Positions 9,861-18,949 of a DNA stretch of 64,000 bases are shown here, one piece after another. The notes beneath the pieces were generated by a model. That model was not told where the DNA came from and made no database searches. It worked only from the letters and a program-made list of their open reading frames with translations. Each line of letters opens with the position of its first letter. Position 1 is the first letter of the stretch. This DNA is from Haliscomenobacter sp033763495 (GTDB lineage Bacteria > Bacteroidota > Bacteroidia > Chitinophagales > Saprospiraceae): NCBI RefSeq assembly GCF_033763495.1, contig NZ_JANRKL010000155.1, forward strand, positions 13,775 to 77,774. Reading direction: 5' to 3'. The translations under genes were made by a program, and so were the position numbers.

Positions 9861-10523
9861 TTATTGTTTCCGAGGATAAACCCGCCCATCATTCTTCAAG
9901 GTACTACCCGCTTCAATAAACCCACGCACCGGGCACAGTGGATAAATCACTGCACCAGGCCCAACAATCGTTCCTGGAAACAAAACGGCATTACATCCAA
10001 TTTCCACATGATTGCCCAGCAATGCACCAAATTTATTCAGACCAGTGCCCATTTTTTTTCCTTCCAGGTACACATTGATCTCATCTCCGGTGGATTTGAA
10101 GTTGGACAAAATAGCCCCAGCGCCCAGGTGAGCGCAATACCCTAGGATAGAATCGCCCACATAATTGAAGTGGGGAACCTGGACTCCGTCAAACAGAATT
10201 GCATTTTTGAGTTCCGTAGAATTGCCCACCACCACTTCATCGCCAATGATTACTTGTTCTCGAATGAAGGCGGCATGGCGAATCTGGCAATTGCGCCCAA
10301 TGATGGCCGGGCCTTGGATCAGCGCGGTTTTTTCAATGTACGTGCCCTCTCCAACCCAGACCTGCGGGGCAATTTGTAGGTAATCCTTTGGTAGCTGAGT
10401 GGCCAACTCCTGCAGGTACGCACCAATCAAGGGCAAAGCGTGCCAGGGGTAATGCACTTTTTCCAATAAGGGCGCAGCGAGGCTGTGTTGTAGGTCGAAC
10501 AATTGGTCGGTTAGTGGGTGCAT
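9861..10523 (-). CDS. Left-handed beta-helix sugar-nucleotide transferase-like protein
   Basis: This 220-residue protein is mostly a hexapeptide-repeat beta helix (residues about 55-200), with repeats such as YIEKTALIQGPAIIG and GNHVEIGCNAVLF. The helix resembles the C-terminal half of GlmU and of archaeal-type bifunctional sugar-1-phosphate nucleotidyltransferase/acetyltransferases. The N-terminal 50 residues are helical, and no nucleotidyltransferase domain is present. Acyl transfer to an amino sugar phosphate is the likely activity. The exact substrate cannot be told. It ends next to the rhomboid gene and begins just after the lactonase-fold gene. Confidence 0.75.
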   Translation of the reverse strand: MHPLTDQLFDLQHSLAAPLLEKVHYPWHALPLIGAYLQELATQLPKDYLQIAPQVWVGEGTYIEKTALIQGPAIIGRNCQIRHAAFIREQVIIGDEVVVGNSTELKNAILFDGVQVPHFNYVGDSILGYCAHLGAGAILSNFKSTGDEINVYLEGKKMGTGLNKFGALLGNHVEIGCNAVLFPGTIVGPGAVIYPLCPVRGFIEAGSTLKNDGRVYPRKQ

Positions 10524-10526
10524 GGT

Positions 10527-11654
10527 TTAGTTGTAATATTTTCTGACTTTAATGCAGGATGGACTCGGGATACCTTCGGTTACACTCATTTTGCTCAACA
10601 ATCCGCTTTGTACATCCCGTTTGAATACCACAATGCTGTTGCTATTCATATTGGCGACGAGGAGGAACTTACCCGTTGGATCCAGCGTGAAGTTGCGGGG
10701 ATGGTTGCCCAGGGTGGACTGGTAACCCACATTCGTCAAAGTCCCTTTGCTGCGGTGGATGGCGTAAATGACCAGGTTGTTTTCGTTGCCCCGATTCGAA
10801 ACATAGAGGAATCGGCCATCGGGAGAAGTATGGATGTCGGCACCGCTAAAGCCAGATTGGAGCTCTTGGGGGTGCGCTGAAATATTCTGGATGGAACTCA
10901 GTTTTCCTTTTTTATACCGATAAGCACTTACAGTACCACTCAATTCTTCAATACAATAAGCGAATTTTTGACTGGGATGAAAACTGAAATGCCGTGGCCC
11001 ATTACCTGCTGGCGAAGCGGCTCCGGCGAGCTCACTCAGGGGTTGGGGAGCTTGAGCGTCAAAACGATACATCCGAACTTTATCGGCTCCTAAATCCGGC
11101 ACAATCAATTGATCGTAATTGGGTGAAAAAACACAGGAGTGTGTGTGTGCAGCCGCCTGCCGATCATTGACCACCTTGCTGCCCTCTTTGTATTCAAACA
11201 ATTGGGCAGGAGGATTCAAGCTGCCGTCAGCGTTTACGCTGTAGGCGGTTACACTGGCCTCGGTATAATTGGTATTCACCACCCATTTACCACTCCGGTG
11301 GACATTGACATATACCGGATTTTCGCCACCACTTGGTTGCTTGTTGAGGAAGGTGAGTTTGCCGCTGAGGCTATCAAAAGTGAAGCTGCTCACATTGCCG
11401 CCTTTGGGTACCCGTGCTTCGGTGCATGCGTATAGATTTTTTCCATTCGGGCTCAAATTGAGGTAAGAAGGGTTGACCAGGTCAGGGTAGAGGCTTTTGT
11501 GCTTCAATTCGCCACTCAGGGTATCCAGCACATAAACATTGATCCCCTGATCAGGGGCTTTGGGGACATAGGCCCCTACAAAAACATAATACGTTTGGGC
11601 CTGCAAATGCAAACTCATGAAGAAACACAAGGAGAATAGGGTGGATTTGAGCAT
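10527..11654 (-). CDS. Exported seven-bladed propeller of the lactonase family
   Basis: I place the start at ATG 11654, which gives a good signal peptide (MLKSTLFSLCFFMSLHLQAQ); a start 30 bases upstream would add ten polar residues before it. The mature part (about 355 residues) is the Lactonase (6-phosphogluconolactonase, Pgl-like) beta-propeller. It has the typical repeats PSYLNLSPNGKNLY, HSCVFSPNYDQLIVPDLGAD and GNGPRHFSFHPSQKFAY. The E. coli relative hydrolyses 6-phosphogluconolactone, but exported members may act on other lactones. It precedes the beta-helix gene on the same strand with almost no gap, so the two may form an operon. Confidence 0.85.
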   Translation of the reverse strand: MLKSTLFSLCFFMSLHLQAQTYYVFVGAYVPKAPDQGINVYVLDTLSGELKHKSLYPDLVNPSYLNLSPNGKNLYACTEARVPKGGNVSSFTFDSLSGKLTFLNKQPSGGENPVYVNVHRSGKWVVNTNYTEASVTAYSVNADGSLNPPAQLFEYKEGSKVVNDRQAAAHTHSCVFSPNYDQLIVPDLGADKVRMYRFDAQAPQPLSELAGAASPAGNGPRHFSFHPSQKFAYCIEELSGTVSAYRYKKGKLSSIQNISAHPQELQSGFSGADIHTSPDGRFLYVSNRGNENNLVIYAIHRSKGTLTNVGYQSTLGNHPRNFTLDPTGKFLLVANMNSNSIVVFKRDVQSGLLSKMSVTEGIPSPSCIKVRKYYN

Positions 11655-11907
11655 AGTGCGCAGCGTTTTTTGTTTGTACAGCAAGTATAGGATAAAATCT
11701 GCGGAGTATGCCTATAAGTTTTTTGGCCAAAAGCGTACAACAGGTGTATCAAAATCGGACAAAACGCGTTTTTATTTAGGCGTAAATTTTTGATAATTAA
11801 AGCATTGTTTTTTTGGCATAAAAATAGCGCCATTTTTACCCTAAGCTTGATGGCTTAACGCAGATCGAAAAATTATTTAGATAATCGCATACCAAAATCC
11901 TGCACCA

Positions 11908-13233
11908 ATGAACAAACAACTATTTGGCATGCTGCTTTTGTGGCTGGCTGTACTTTCGGCCAATTGCCAGAAAAATCAGAGCAGTTCCTACCATATGTCC
12001 AATTCGGGGGATGGCAAACTGTCTACCCACCACATGACCATCAACAACAATGGTAATTCTCTTGAAATCAAATACGCGGGTGAAGTTCGTTTCAACAACG
12101 ATGAAACGGAGATTCAAAGCCTTGACCCGAAGGGCGGATTGCTTTACCGCAAAAATGACCAAAAACTGATCGCTGAAACCGACAGCAAAGGCAACATTGT
12201 GTACGAAATGTACGATGGAGGCGCCAAATTATCCATCGAAAGTGCAGCGGGCAAACAATTTTTAGCCAACATCATCAAAGACCTGATCAACCACGGCGTT
12301 GACGCCAAGGGCAGTGTGGAACGCTTGTACAAAAAAGGGGGCAGTTCTGCGGTATTGAATCGGGTTGAGACCTTAAAAAGTGATTACGCCAAAGGCATTT
12401 ACCTGGACCATTTGTTGCAGCAATCAACCCTTGCTTCGGCAGAACTGAGCACCATTGCTGAAAAAGCGGGAACATTGATGAGCTCCGACTACGAAAAAGC
12501 CCGATTGCTCAACAAATCCACCGAGCGTTTCATGGCCGATCCCCAAGCCGCTCAAGCCTATTTTGCAGCGGCTAAGACCATTCATTCTGATTACGAAAAA
12601 GCCAAAGTACTCAAAGGAGCTTTGACCCATAACCTGAGTGCCGAACTCTACAATCAAGCCATCAGCCTGACCCGGGATATCCATTCCGATTATGAAAAAG
12701 CTGGTGTACTCAAAAGTATGATTGAAAAAGGTAAGCTGGAAGGGGAGAACCATCAAAAGTTATTGGAGGTGGTGAACTCGATTCACTCCGATTACGAAAA
12801 AGCAGGTGTGGCCATTCGTTTGATCGAAAAAGGAATCCCCAACAAAAAGGCTTACGATCAATTGATTAAAGTTAGCGCTCAGATCAATTCCGATTATGAG
12901 CATGCCCGGGTACTCAAACGTTTGTTGGATCAGCCCATCCCTGCCGGGGTCGATTTTGATCAGGTTTTGGGTTTGCTCAACCTCATTGGTTCGGATTACG
13001 AGAAAGCGGGAGTGTTGAAAAAAATCAGCAATAAAGAACTGAATACCGAACAGTGGGTGAGCCTCATTCAGGCAACCAGTGGGGTATCCTCCAATTATGA
13101 AAAGTCGGGCATACTTGTGCAAATTGCCCGTTTAATGCCCAAAAACGAAAAAACCGAAGAAGCTTATCGGCAGGCTGCCAAAACGGTATCTTCCGATTAT
13201 GAATTTGGCAAAGTGATGAGGGCCTTGGAATAA
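11908..13233 (+). CDS. Exported protein with nine SDYEKA helical repeats
   Basis: The 441-residue protein has a signal peptide ending near LSANCQ; the cysteine could be lipidated, but the site is not a classical lipobox. Residues about 25-120 form a beta-rich domain (SIHMTINNNGNSLEIKY-like strands and DSKGNI). From residue about 150 to the end, nine repeats of about 30-36 residues carry the motif (H/S/N)SDYEKAxVL. I see SDYAKG, SDYEKA (five copies), SDYEHA, SNYEKS and SDYEFG. Similar SDYEK repeats occur C-terminal to BlaR1/M56-type membrane peptidases, but here no peptidase domain is present. The function is unknown; the repeats probably form a helical scaffold. Confidence 0.7.
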   Translation: MNKQLFGMLLLWLAVLSANCQKNQSSSYHMSNSGDGKLSTHHMTINNNGNSLEIKYAGEVRFNNDETEIQSLDPKGGLLYRKNDQKLIAETDSKGNIVYEMYDGGAKLSIESAAGKQFLANIIKDLINHGVDAKGSVERLYKKGGSSAVLNRVETLKSDYAKGIYLDHLLQQSTLASAELSTIAEKAGTLMSSDYEKARLLNKSTERFMADPQAAQAYFAAAKTIHSDYEKAKVLKGALTHNLSAELYNQAISLTRDIHSDYEKAGVLKSMIEKGKLEGENHQKLLEVVNSIHSDYEKAGVAIRLIEKGIPNKKAYDQLIKVSAQINSDYEHARVLKRLLDQPIPAGVDFDQVLGLLNLIGSDYEKAGVLKKISNKELNTEQWVSLIQATSGVSSNYEKSGILVQIARLMPKNEKTEEAYRQAAKTVSSDYEFGKVMRALE

Positions 13234-13253
13234 ACCCTTCAAATTTCGGCCTC

Positions 13254-13281
13254 GTAGAGGCGCACAGCCGTGCGTCTCTAC
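13254..13281. repeat. Interspersed palindrome GTAGAGGCGCAC...GTGCGTCTCTAC
   Basis: Twelve-base arms with one mismatch enclose AGCC, 20 bases after the stop of the SDYEKA-repeat gene. It is the second copy of the palindrome at 2587-2610. It may serve as a terminator here. Confidence 0.6.
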
Positions 13282-13458
13282 CCGCCCTATCTCATTTTTT
13301 GGTAAAAGTCCATTCTCCAAAGCGCCAATACCCTGAAAGTTTGTATCTTCATCCAAGCTCCTGCGTCCCATAAAAAAAATATTACCTATTCCGTCAACGT
13401 TAAAGATCTGGTTTGCCTTTCAATTGCGTAAGACAAACGTGATCCCACAATAAAACCG

Positions 13459-15579
13459 ATGAACATGCAGCAGCGCTACCTTATTTGTACCATTGTATTG
13501 ATTTTTGGGGCATTGGGACTTTTTGCGCAGGAAACACTCTCCGATAAAAAAAAGCAAGCCACCAATTTTTACTACCTCAATAAATACCAATCAGCCCAAA
13601 GTGTGCTGCTTGGCATCAAAAAGAACCGCCAGGATGACAAGGAAACCAAACTCCTTCTGGCCTTGTGTTATTACCACCTCAACCAACTCAAGGAAGCTGA
13701 GCCCATGCTGCGGCATATTTTGGAAACGGAGCGTTCACCCTTTCCGGAAACCTGGCTGTACCTGGGTAAAATTTACCACGACCGGCACGAGTTCATCAAA
13801 GCCATTGAGTACTACAAGCTTTACCTCAAGGCCATTCCCAGCAACCACACCAACCGGGCCACCGTTCGGGAAGACATTCGGCGTTGCGCTACTGGCCTGG
13901 CATTGCAATACAAAACGCCCCGAGCTATAGTGGAAAACCTGGGCAATACCGTCAATACGCCTTACGATGAGTTTGCTCCGATCATGAGCCCCAATTTTAC
14001 CGATCGGATCTATTTTTCTTCGGTTCGCCCCGGCAACATGGGTGGCTCTCGCAACAATTTTGGACAACCCGATGAAGTGATGGGGCGCTTCTACAGCGAT
14101 ATTTTTACTTCCCAGGTCAACAAAGGAATCTGGACTCCACCTCAGGCCATGCACCACTTGTTGAATAGCCCCAAACACGAAGTGCTTCTCGATTTTAGCG
14201 CCAACGGTAAAGCGCTTTTTTACTTCAAAGGAAGCTCCTACACCCAGGGTGAAATCCTGATCGATACCTTTCGGGTGGGCAGCCGCACTTTGTCGTCGGA
14301 TCCTTTCATCGGGCCAGTGGAGGCTGCGGCGGGTTTGAGTTCCGCTCAGTTTATTGGCGATACCATGGCCATTTTCGCCAGCCAACGCCCTGGTGGCTAT
14401 GGTGGAATGGATTTGTATAAAACAGTGTGGATACGTGGTCGTTGGAGCGCCCCAGTCAATATGGGGCCAGACATCAATACCTCTTTTGATGAAACCACGC
14501 CCTTCCTTTCCCGCAATGGGCAGGTGCTGTATTTCAGCTCCAATCGCCCCGATCAAAGTATGGGCGGTTTTGATGTTTTTCGTTGTTTGTTGATTCCACA
14601 AATCAATCGCTGGACCAATGCCGACAACCTCGGAGTACCCGTTAACTCGGCGGGGGACGACACCCATTTTCGCTTGTCTCGAGATGGATATACCGCGTAT
14701 TTCGCGTCCTCGCGCAAGGATGGCCTGGGTGAACGGGACATTTACGCTGCCTATTTCTTCGACTACCTGCACGAAATGTCAGCACCCATCAGTGCTCCGG
14801 CACCTTTGTATGTACAAACCTCGGCTCCGCCAAAAATGCCCCGCACGAATCCTGACGGCAGCATCGCTGAACCTGATCCCAGGGAAGAGGTATCACCCCG
14901 AGGTAGTTTAAATCTCAAGCCTTTTTATTTCAATCAGGATGGCCAATGGATGCAAGGCCCTGATGGCAAACAATTGGATGAACTGGTTGAAGCCCTGAAA
15001 AAGAATCCCCAACTAAAACTGGTCATTACCGCTGCTTCCCGGCAGGAATTGGCGGTGAGCTCCCGTTTGTATGGCGGCTTAAAAAGCGCTGAAAACCTTG
15101 CCCAATACCTGATTGGCAAAGGGGTTTCGCCCACTGCTTTACAACTGCACAGCATACCGCCGCCGCCTGATTTTACCAGCAATTTTAAAACGCTCACCTT
15201 TCAGTTGAGTAGCTTGGGTGAATCGGCCTTCAGCAGCAAAACCGAACCCTGGCTGAGTGGATACACGGAAGACAGTGGACTGCTATTCCGGATTCAGGTG
15301 GGTCAAAGCACCAGTGTATTACAAAACCCGCTTTTGAGCCAAGACCGATATGCAATGGGGGAAAAATCCCAGTCAAATGGCACCTATTTCTATACCATTG
15401 GCCGATATAATAGCTACACTGAGGCAAAAACTGCTTTTAACAAGCTCAGTAACCAAACGGGTTTTGCTACCTTTGAGCTCGTTCCTTTCGTCAACGGCAT
15501 CAGGCTGAGTCGTGAAACTGCGGGTAGCCTGAGTAAAATGTATCCTGATATTTTGAGCTGGCTGGAGGCGAAGAACTAA
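13459..15579 (+). CDS. TPR / PD40 / OmpA-like envelope protein with a SPOR-like tail
   Basis: The 706-residue exported protein starts with a signal peptide ending near GLFAQE. Residues about 25-130 are TPR helices (ALCYYHLNQLKEAE, WLYLGKIYHDRHEFIKAI). Residues about 170-430 are WD40-like PD40 strands with repeated IYFSS, LYFSSNRP and YFASSRKDG. A proline-rich linker precedes an OmpA-like region (about 485-590), and the last 100 residues resemble a SPOR-type domain (GTYFYTIGRYNSYTEAKTA). This order is common in Bacteroidota proteins linked to gliding and type IX secretion (PorE-like), but that role is inference. It heads a run of three envelope genes on the same strand. Confidence 0.8.
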   Translation: MNMQQRYLICTIVLIFGALGLFAQETLSDKKKQATNFYYLNKYQSAQSVLLGIKKNRQDDKETKLLLALCYYHLNQLKEAEPMLRHILETERSPFPETWLYLGKIYHDRHEFIKAIEYYKLYLKAIPSNHTNRATVREDIRRCATGLALQYKTPRAIVENLGNTVNTPYDEFAPIMSPNFTDRIYFSSVRPGNMGGSRNNFGQPDEVMGRFYSDIFTSQVNKGIWTPPQAMHHLLNSPKHEVLLDFSANGKALFYFKGSSYTQGEILIDTFRVGSRTLSSDPFIGPVEAAAGLSSAQFIGDTMAIFASQRPGGYGGMDLYKTVWIRGRWSAPVNMGPDINTSFDETTPFLSRNGQVLYFSSNRPDQSMGGFDVFRCLLIPQINRWTNADNLGVPVNSAGDDTHFRLSRDGYTAYFASSRKDGLGERDIYAAYFFDYLHEMSAPISAPAPLYVQTSAPPKMPRTNPDGSIAEPDPREEVSPRGSLNLKPFYFNQDGQWMQGPDGKQLDELVEALKKNPQLKLVITAASRQELAVSSRLYGGLKSAENLAQYLIGKGVSPTALQLHSIPPPPDFTSNFKTLTFQLSSLGESAFSSKTEPWLSGYTEDSGLLFRIQVGQSTSVLQNPLLSQDRYAMGEKSQSNGTYFYTIGRYNSYTEAKTAFNKLSNQTGFATFELVPFVNGIRLSRETAGSLSKMYPDILSWLEAKN

Positions 15580-15585
15580 ATGTAA

Positions 15586-15678
15586 AAGTTGAGAGGTTTA
15601 GGAGTTGAGGCTACCGCAGTGGCTTAGACGCAGTCTATCCTTAACTCCTCAACTTCTCAACTCCTCAACCTCTAATTG
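15586..15678. repeat. Fold-back element B, GCTACCGCAG core
   Basis: A left arm made of GTTGAG/AGGAGTTGAG units (15589-15610) and a right arm of CTCCTCAAC/TTCTCAAC units (about 15641-15676) frame the core at 15609-15640. The core starts GGCTACCGCAGTGGCTTAG and matches the reverse complement of one half of element A. The element fills the gap before the coiled-coil gene and almost touches its start codon. Confidence 0.7.
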
Positions 15679-15684
15679 ACAACT

Positions 15685-16611
15685 ATGGAGAACAGCCAAA
15701 ACAACGGTTCAAAGCGGATTTTACTGATTGTAGCTTTAATTTTAGGACTCGGCGCCTTGGGCGCAGGTGTATGGGGGCTTTCGCAACAAAAAGCCAAAGC
15801 GAGTCTGCAGGCCGAAAACCAATCCATGAGTCAGGAACTGAGTAGCCTCAATGAGCTCAAAGAAGACCTGGCAGCCGAAGTGGATAGCCTGGAAAGTGCA
15901 TACCAAACCCTGGCTGGCGAAAACGAGACCCTCCAAGGTTCTTTGGCTGATGCCCAAAGTGCCCTGGCGCGCAAGGACGCCGAAATCAAAGCCAACCGCA
16001 GCAACCGCCTCAATGAGGTAAATGGACTCAAAGGAGAAATTCAACAACTGCTGGCCGAAAAAGCCAATCTGGAACAAGTCATCGGCGACCTGCAAGCCGA
16101 AAATCAGGAGCTAAAAGAACGCACTGGCCAACTGGAGCGCGACCTGAGCACCGCTCGCACAGAAAACACTTCCCTGGGCAACCTCAACAAAACCATGCAA
16201 AGCGAGCTCAAACGTTTGACGCTGGCCAACTTCAAAGCCTCTGGGTTTCAGGTAGAGGTAGAAGCCCGCAAGCCCAAGGCAACCGCATCTTCCGGTAAAG
16301 CACGCCGGGTCAAAGTATCTTTCGATTTGGTCGATGTGCCACAGGAATATCAGGGTTTACGCCCGGTCTACATGGTCATTACTGACGACAAAGGTGTACC
16401 CATCCAAGGTTCCAATATCCAGGAAAAAGTTACAGTCAATGGCACAAGTATGGACATTCTGGCGGTAAAAGCCAAAGACGTCAACATTACCGCCACCCAA
16501 CGCCTTAGCTTCAGCCACGAACTGGAAGAAAAATTGCGCGATGGGTTTTACCGCGTTTCGGTATTTACGGATATTGGGATGTTGGGCGCTTCTAGTTTTA
16601 GACTACAATAA
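15685..16611 (+). CDS. Membrane-anchored coiled-coil protein
   Basis: I choose ATG 15685 (308 residues) over a TTG three codons earlier. One membrane segment (about 12-32: ILLIVALILGLGALGAGVWGL) anchors the protein. A long coiled coil of heptads (about 36-175) follows, rich in Glu, Leu, Ala and Gln. The last 120 residues form a beta-rich domain with KVSFDLVDVPQEYQGLRPVYMVI and a FYRVSVFTDIG end. No catalytic motif is seen. Position between two OmpA-type envelope proteins suggests a structural role in the cell envelope. Fold-back elements lie directly before (15586-15678) and after (16610-16695). Confidence 0.7.
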   Translation: MENSQNNGSKRILLIVALILGLGALGAGVWGLSQQKAKASLQAENQSMSQELSSLNELKEDLAAEVDSLESAYQTLAGENETLQGSLADAQSALARKDAEIKANRSNRLNEVNGLKGEIQQLLAEKANLEQVIGDLQAENQELKERTGQLERDLSTARTENTSLGNLNKTMQSELKRLTLANFKASGFQVEVEARKPKATASSGKARRVKVSFDLVDVPQEYQGLRPVYMVITDDKGVPIQGSNIQEKVTVNGTSMDILAVKAKDVNITATQRLSFSHELEEKLRDGFYRVSVFTDIGMLGASSFRLQ

Positions 16612-16695
16612 TGACGAATTTTTCGAATGACGAATGACGAATTATGCCAGAGTCGGGCGGCAATTCGTCATTCGTCATTCGAAAAATTCGTCATT
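16610..16695. repeat. Fold-back element D, perfect 34-bp arms of ATGACGA units
   Basis: Arms 16610-16643 and 16662-16695 are perfectly complementary over 34 bases. Each arm contains three GAATGACGA-type units. The core is only 18 bases (ATGCCAGAGTCGGGCGGC). The element overlaps the last two bases of the upstream coding region and ends 17 bases before the next start codon. Confidence 0.9.
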
Positions 16696-16712
16696 ATCAA
16701 ACGATCGATCAT

Positions 16713-17585
16713 ATGCGAACCATACACCTCCTCTCCCTTCTCTTCCTGCTCTCCGCCTGTGGCATTTCCAATAAAAAAGTGCTGGAGATGGAGCAATCCT
16801 ACAAAACGGAGATTGGCACACTCAATGAGCAACTGCGCAACAGCCGGGATGAAATTACCCGCATGCAACTGCAAATTGCCGAACGTAAGGGGGAGAACAA
16901 CGCCCTGCTCGCTACCCAGGACAAATACCTCAAACGCCTGGATGAACTGGAAGCGGAATTGGACAAAGCCCAAAACCAGGCTTTGAGCAAGGAATCCTCC
17001 CTCAGCGACGCATTGAAGAACAAAAACGAACAGATCAGCAAATTGGAAAACCAAATTGCTTCCATTCGGGATTTGTTGAAACAGGAGCAGGAAATCTTGA
17101 ACGCCATTGCCAAAGAGTTTCAGGATTCCTTGGCCAAATTTCCGGTAGCTCAGTACTCCGTAGAAGTGCGGAATGGAAAAATAGTGATCGCTCTCACCGA
17201 GTCTTTGTTGTTCAAAACGGGCGTCACCAATCGCATCGAACCCACGGGCTTAGCCGCCCTAAAAACACTGGGGACATTATTGAATGCCAACCCGGTTTTG
17301 TCCATCCATGTGCTCGGCCATACCGACAACCTGGCTACCTCCCGCAAAAATCTGGACAGTTGGGATTTCACCGCATTACGCGCCGCTACGGTAGTGCGCA
17401 ATCTGGTAGATGCCCAGGAACTTGGTCCCAACCGCATCGTTGCCGGTGGGCGAGGGGAATTTGATCCCAGCACTTCCAATGAGACCTCAGAAGGGCAATC
17501 GCGCAACCGACGCATCGAATTTTTGCTCTTTTTTCCCGCAGAAAACCTTCCCCGCAAAATCAGCCAACTGGCTGAGCGAAAGTGA
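16713..17585 (+). CDS. OmpA-family lipoprotein with a coiled coil
   Basis: The start is taken at ATG 16713, which gives a lipoprotein signal (MRTIHLLSLLFLLSAC, lipobox LSAC, Cys16). A start 69 bases upstream would translate part of the repeat arm and is rejected. A coiled coil covers about residues 25-130. The OmpA_C domain covers about 155-280 with SIHVLGHTDN, LRAATVVRNLV and the QSRNRRIEFLL helix that binds peptidoglycan. The protein is probably tethered to the outer membrane and clamps it to the cell wall. It is the third gene of the envelope run that begins at 13459. Confidence 0.85.
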   Translation: MRTIHLLSLLFLLSACGISNKKVLEMEQSYKTEIGTLNEQLRNSRDEITRMQLQIAERKGENNALLATQDKYLKRLDELEAELDKAQNQALSKESSLSDALKNKNEQISKLENQIASIRDLLKQEQEILNAIAKEFQDSLAKFPVAQYSVEVRNGKIVIALTESLLFKTGVTNRIEPTGLAALKTLGTLLNANPVLSIHVLGHTDNLATSRKNLDSWDFTALRAATVVRNLVDAQELGPNRIVAGGRGEFDPSTSNETSEGQSRNRRIEFLLFFPAENLPRKISQLAERK

Positions 17586-17652
17586 CCATAATCACTTTTG
17601 CACATCACAAGATAAACTAGGCTGCTTTAACAAATAAGCGCTGAATTGTGTT

Positions 17653-17660
17653 TACCTTTG
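17653..17660 (+). promoter_or_regulatory. Possible Bacteroidota -7 box (TACCTTTG)
   Basis: TACCTTTG fits the Bacteroidota -7 consensus TAnnTTTG and lies 62 bases before the desaturase start. A matching -33 TTTG box is not clear at the right spacing. Confidence 0.35.
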
Positions 17661-17722
17661 ACCAGTTCTGTTGCTAAAACCCAATCCAATCATCATTCAG
17701 TCATCAGTGTCGCATCAACTCA

Positions 17723-18793
17723 ATGAAAAAAGTCACTTTTAGTCCTTCGGGAAAATTTTATGCCATTCTGCGTGAAGAAGTTCAGCAGTATTTTGCCAAA
17801 CAACAAATCAGTCCCAAAGGGGATGCTCGCCTTTATACCAAGACCATCATTCTTTTTGCTTCCTGGCTTTATTTGTACGTGCAATTGGTTTTTTTTACGC
17901 CTCAATCCATCATTTTAGGGGTATTGCTTTGCCTGTTGTTTGGGTTCAACTGGGCTTTATTGGGCTTTAATGTATGTCATGATGCCTGCCATAGCAGCTA
18001 TTCGAATAACAATACCATCAACAATATCCTGGGCTACACTTTCAATTTTTTGGGGGCCAACGCTTTCTTCTGGAAAACCAAACACAACATCGTACACCAT
18101 ACCTTCACCAATATTGACGGCATTGATGCGGACATCATCCAAACCAAACTGCTTCGACTGGCACCTTCCCAGCACAAAATGGGTATCCACCGGTTTCAAC
18201 ACCTGTATTGCCTGGTTTTGTACGCTATTTCTTATTTGGGGTGGGTATTTATGAACGATTTTCAAAAGTATTTCAGTAAAAAAGTCCACGTCACCAGCAT
18301 CAATGGCTTTGATGTCAAAGAGCATTTGGTATTCTGGTTGTCTAAGGCCATGTACGTGCTGATTTATCTGGTCATTCCAATTTTGTTTGTGCCCAAATTT
18401 GTAACCTTTTTGCTGGGTTATCTCATCGCCTCAATGGCTTGTGGCCTTGTATTGGCGATGGTGTTTCAGCTGGCTCACGTGGTAGAAATCACCGAATTTG
18501 AAGATGCGACTGAGCACGACCTGAGCATTGAAAATGAATGGGCCATCCACCAGTTGTGTACCACGGCCAATTTTGCGCCAAAAAATAAAATCGTAAGCTG
18601 GATTTGTGGCGGCCTCAACTTCCAGGTTGAGCACCACCTTTTCCCCAACATCAGCCACGTACACTACCCGAAGTTACACCAGATTGTACAAAACGTGTGC
18701 GCCCAACACGGCGTGGATTACAAGTGTTACGCCTCCATGAGGGAAGCTCTGGTTTCACATTTTCGGAGAATGAAGTACCTCGGGGTAGCTTAG
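17723..18793 (+). CDS. Membrane fatty acid desaturase
   Basis: This 356-residue protein has four hydrophobic segments and the three histidine boxes of membrane desaturases: HDACH, HNIVHH, and QVEHHLF followed by NISHVHYP. The boxes bind the di-iron centre that inserts double bonds into acyl chains with oxygen and an electron donor. The glutamine-type third box (QVEHH) and the overall layout place it in the acyl-lipid/linoleoyl-CoA (front-end, delta-6-like) group, without a cytochrome b5 domain. Position of the double bond cannot be read. The gene is alone, with a possible promoter box at 17653. Confidence 0.9.
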   Translation: MKKVTFSPSGKFYAILREEVQQYFAKQQISPKGDARLYTKTIILFASWLYLYVQLVFFTPQSIILGVLLCLLFGFNWALLGFNVCHDACHSSYSNNNTINNILGYTFNFLGANAFFWKTKHNIVHHTFTNIDGIDADIIQTKLLRLAPSQHKMGIHRFQHLYCLVLYAISYLGWVFMNDFQKYFSKKVHVTSINGFDVKEHLVFWLSKAMYVLIYLVIPILFVPKFVTFLLGYLIASMACGLVLAMVFQLAHVVEITEFEDATEHDLSIENEWAIHQLCTTANFAPKNKIVSWICGGLNFQVEHHLFPNISHVHYPKLHQIVQNVCAQHGVDYKCYASMREALVSHFRRMKYLGVA

Positions 18794-18949
18794 AGCTTGT
18801 CTGAATCAGCAAAAAACCTAAACTTGGGGCATAGGCTTGGCCGCCAACGATCCTAAAGCGCAAAACCCTGAACAGTGGGAGGGCTTGAATTTGTTGGGTT
18901 TTGCTTTGATGGCGGCAAGGGATGTTTTGCGGGGGTTATTTTCTTTTAC

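Noticed and set aside
16644..16712. N-terminal extension of the OmpA lipoprotein from an upstream ATG
   Set aside because: It would translate the right arm of fold-back element D and place residues before a good lipoprotein signal.
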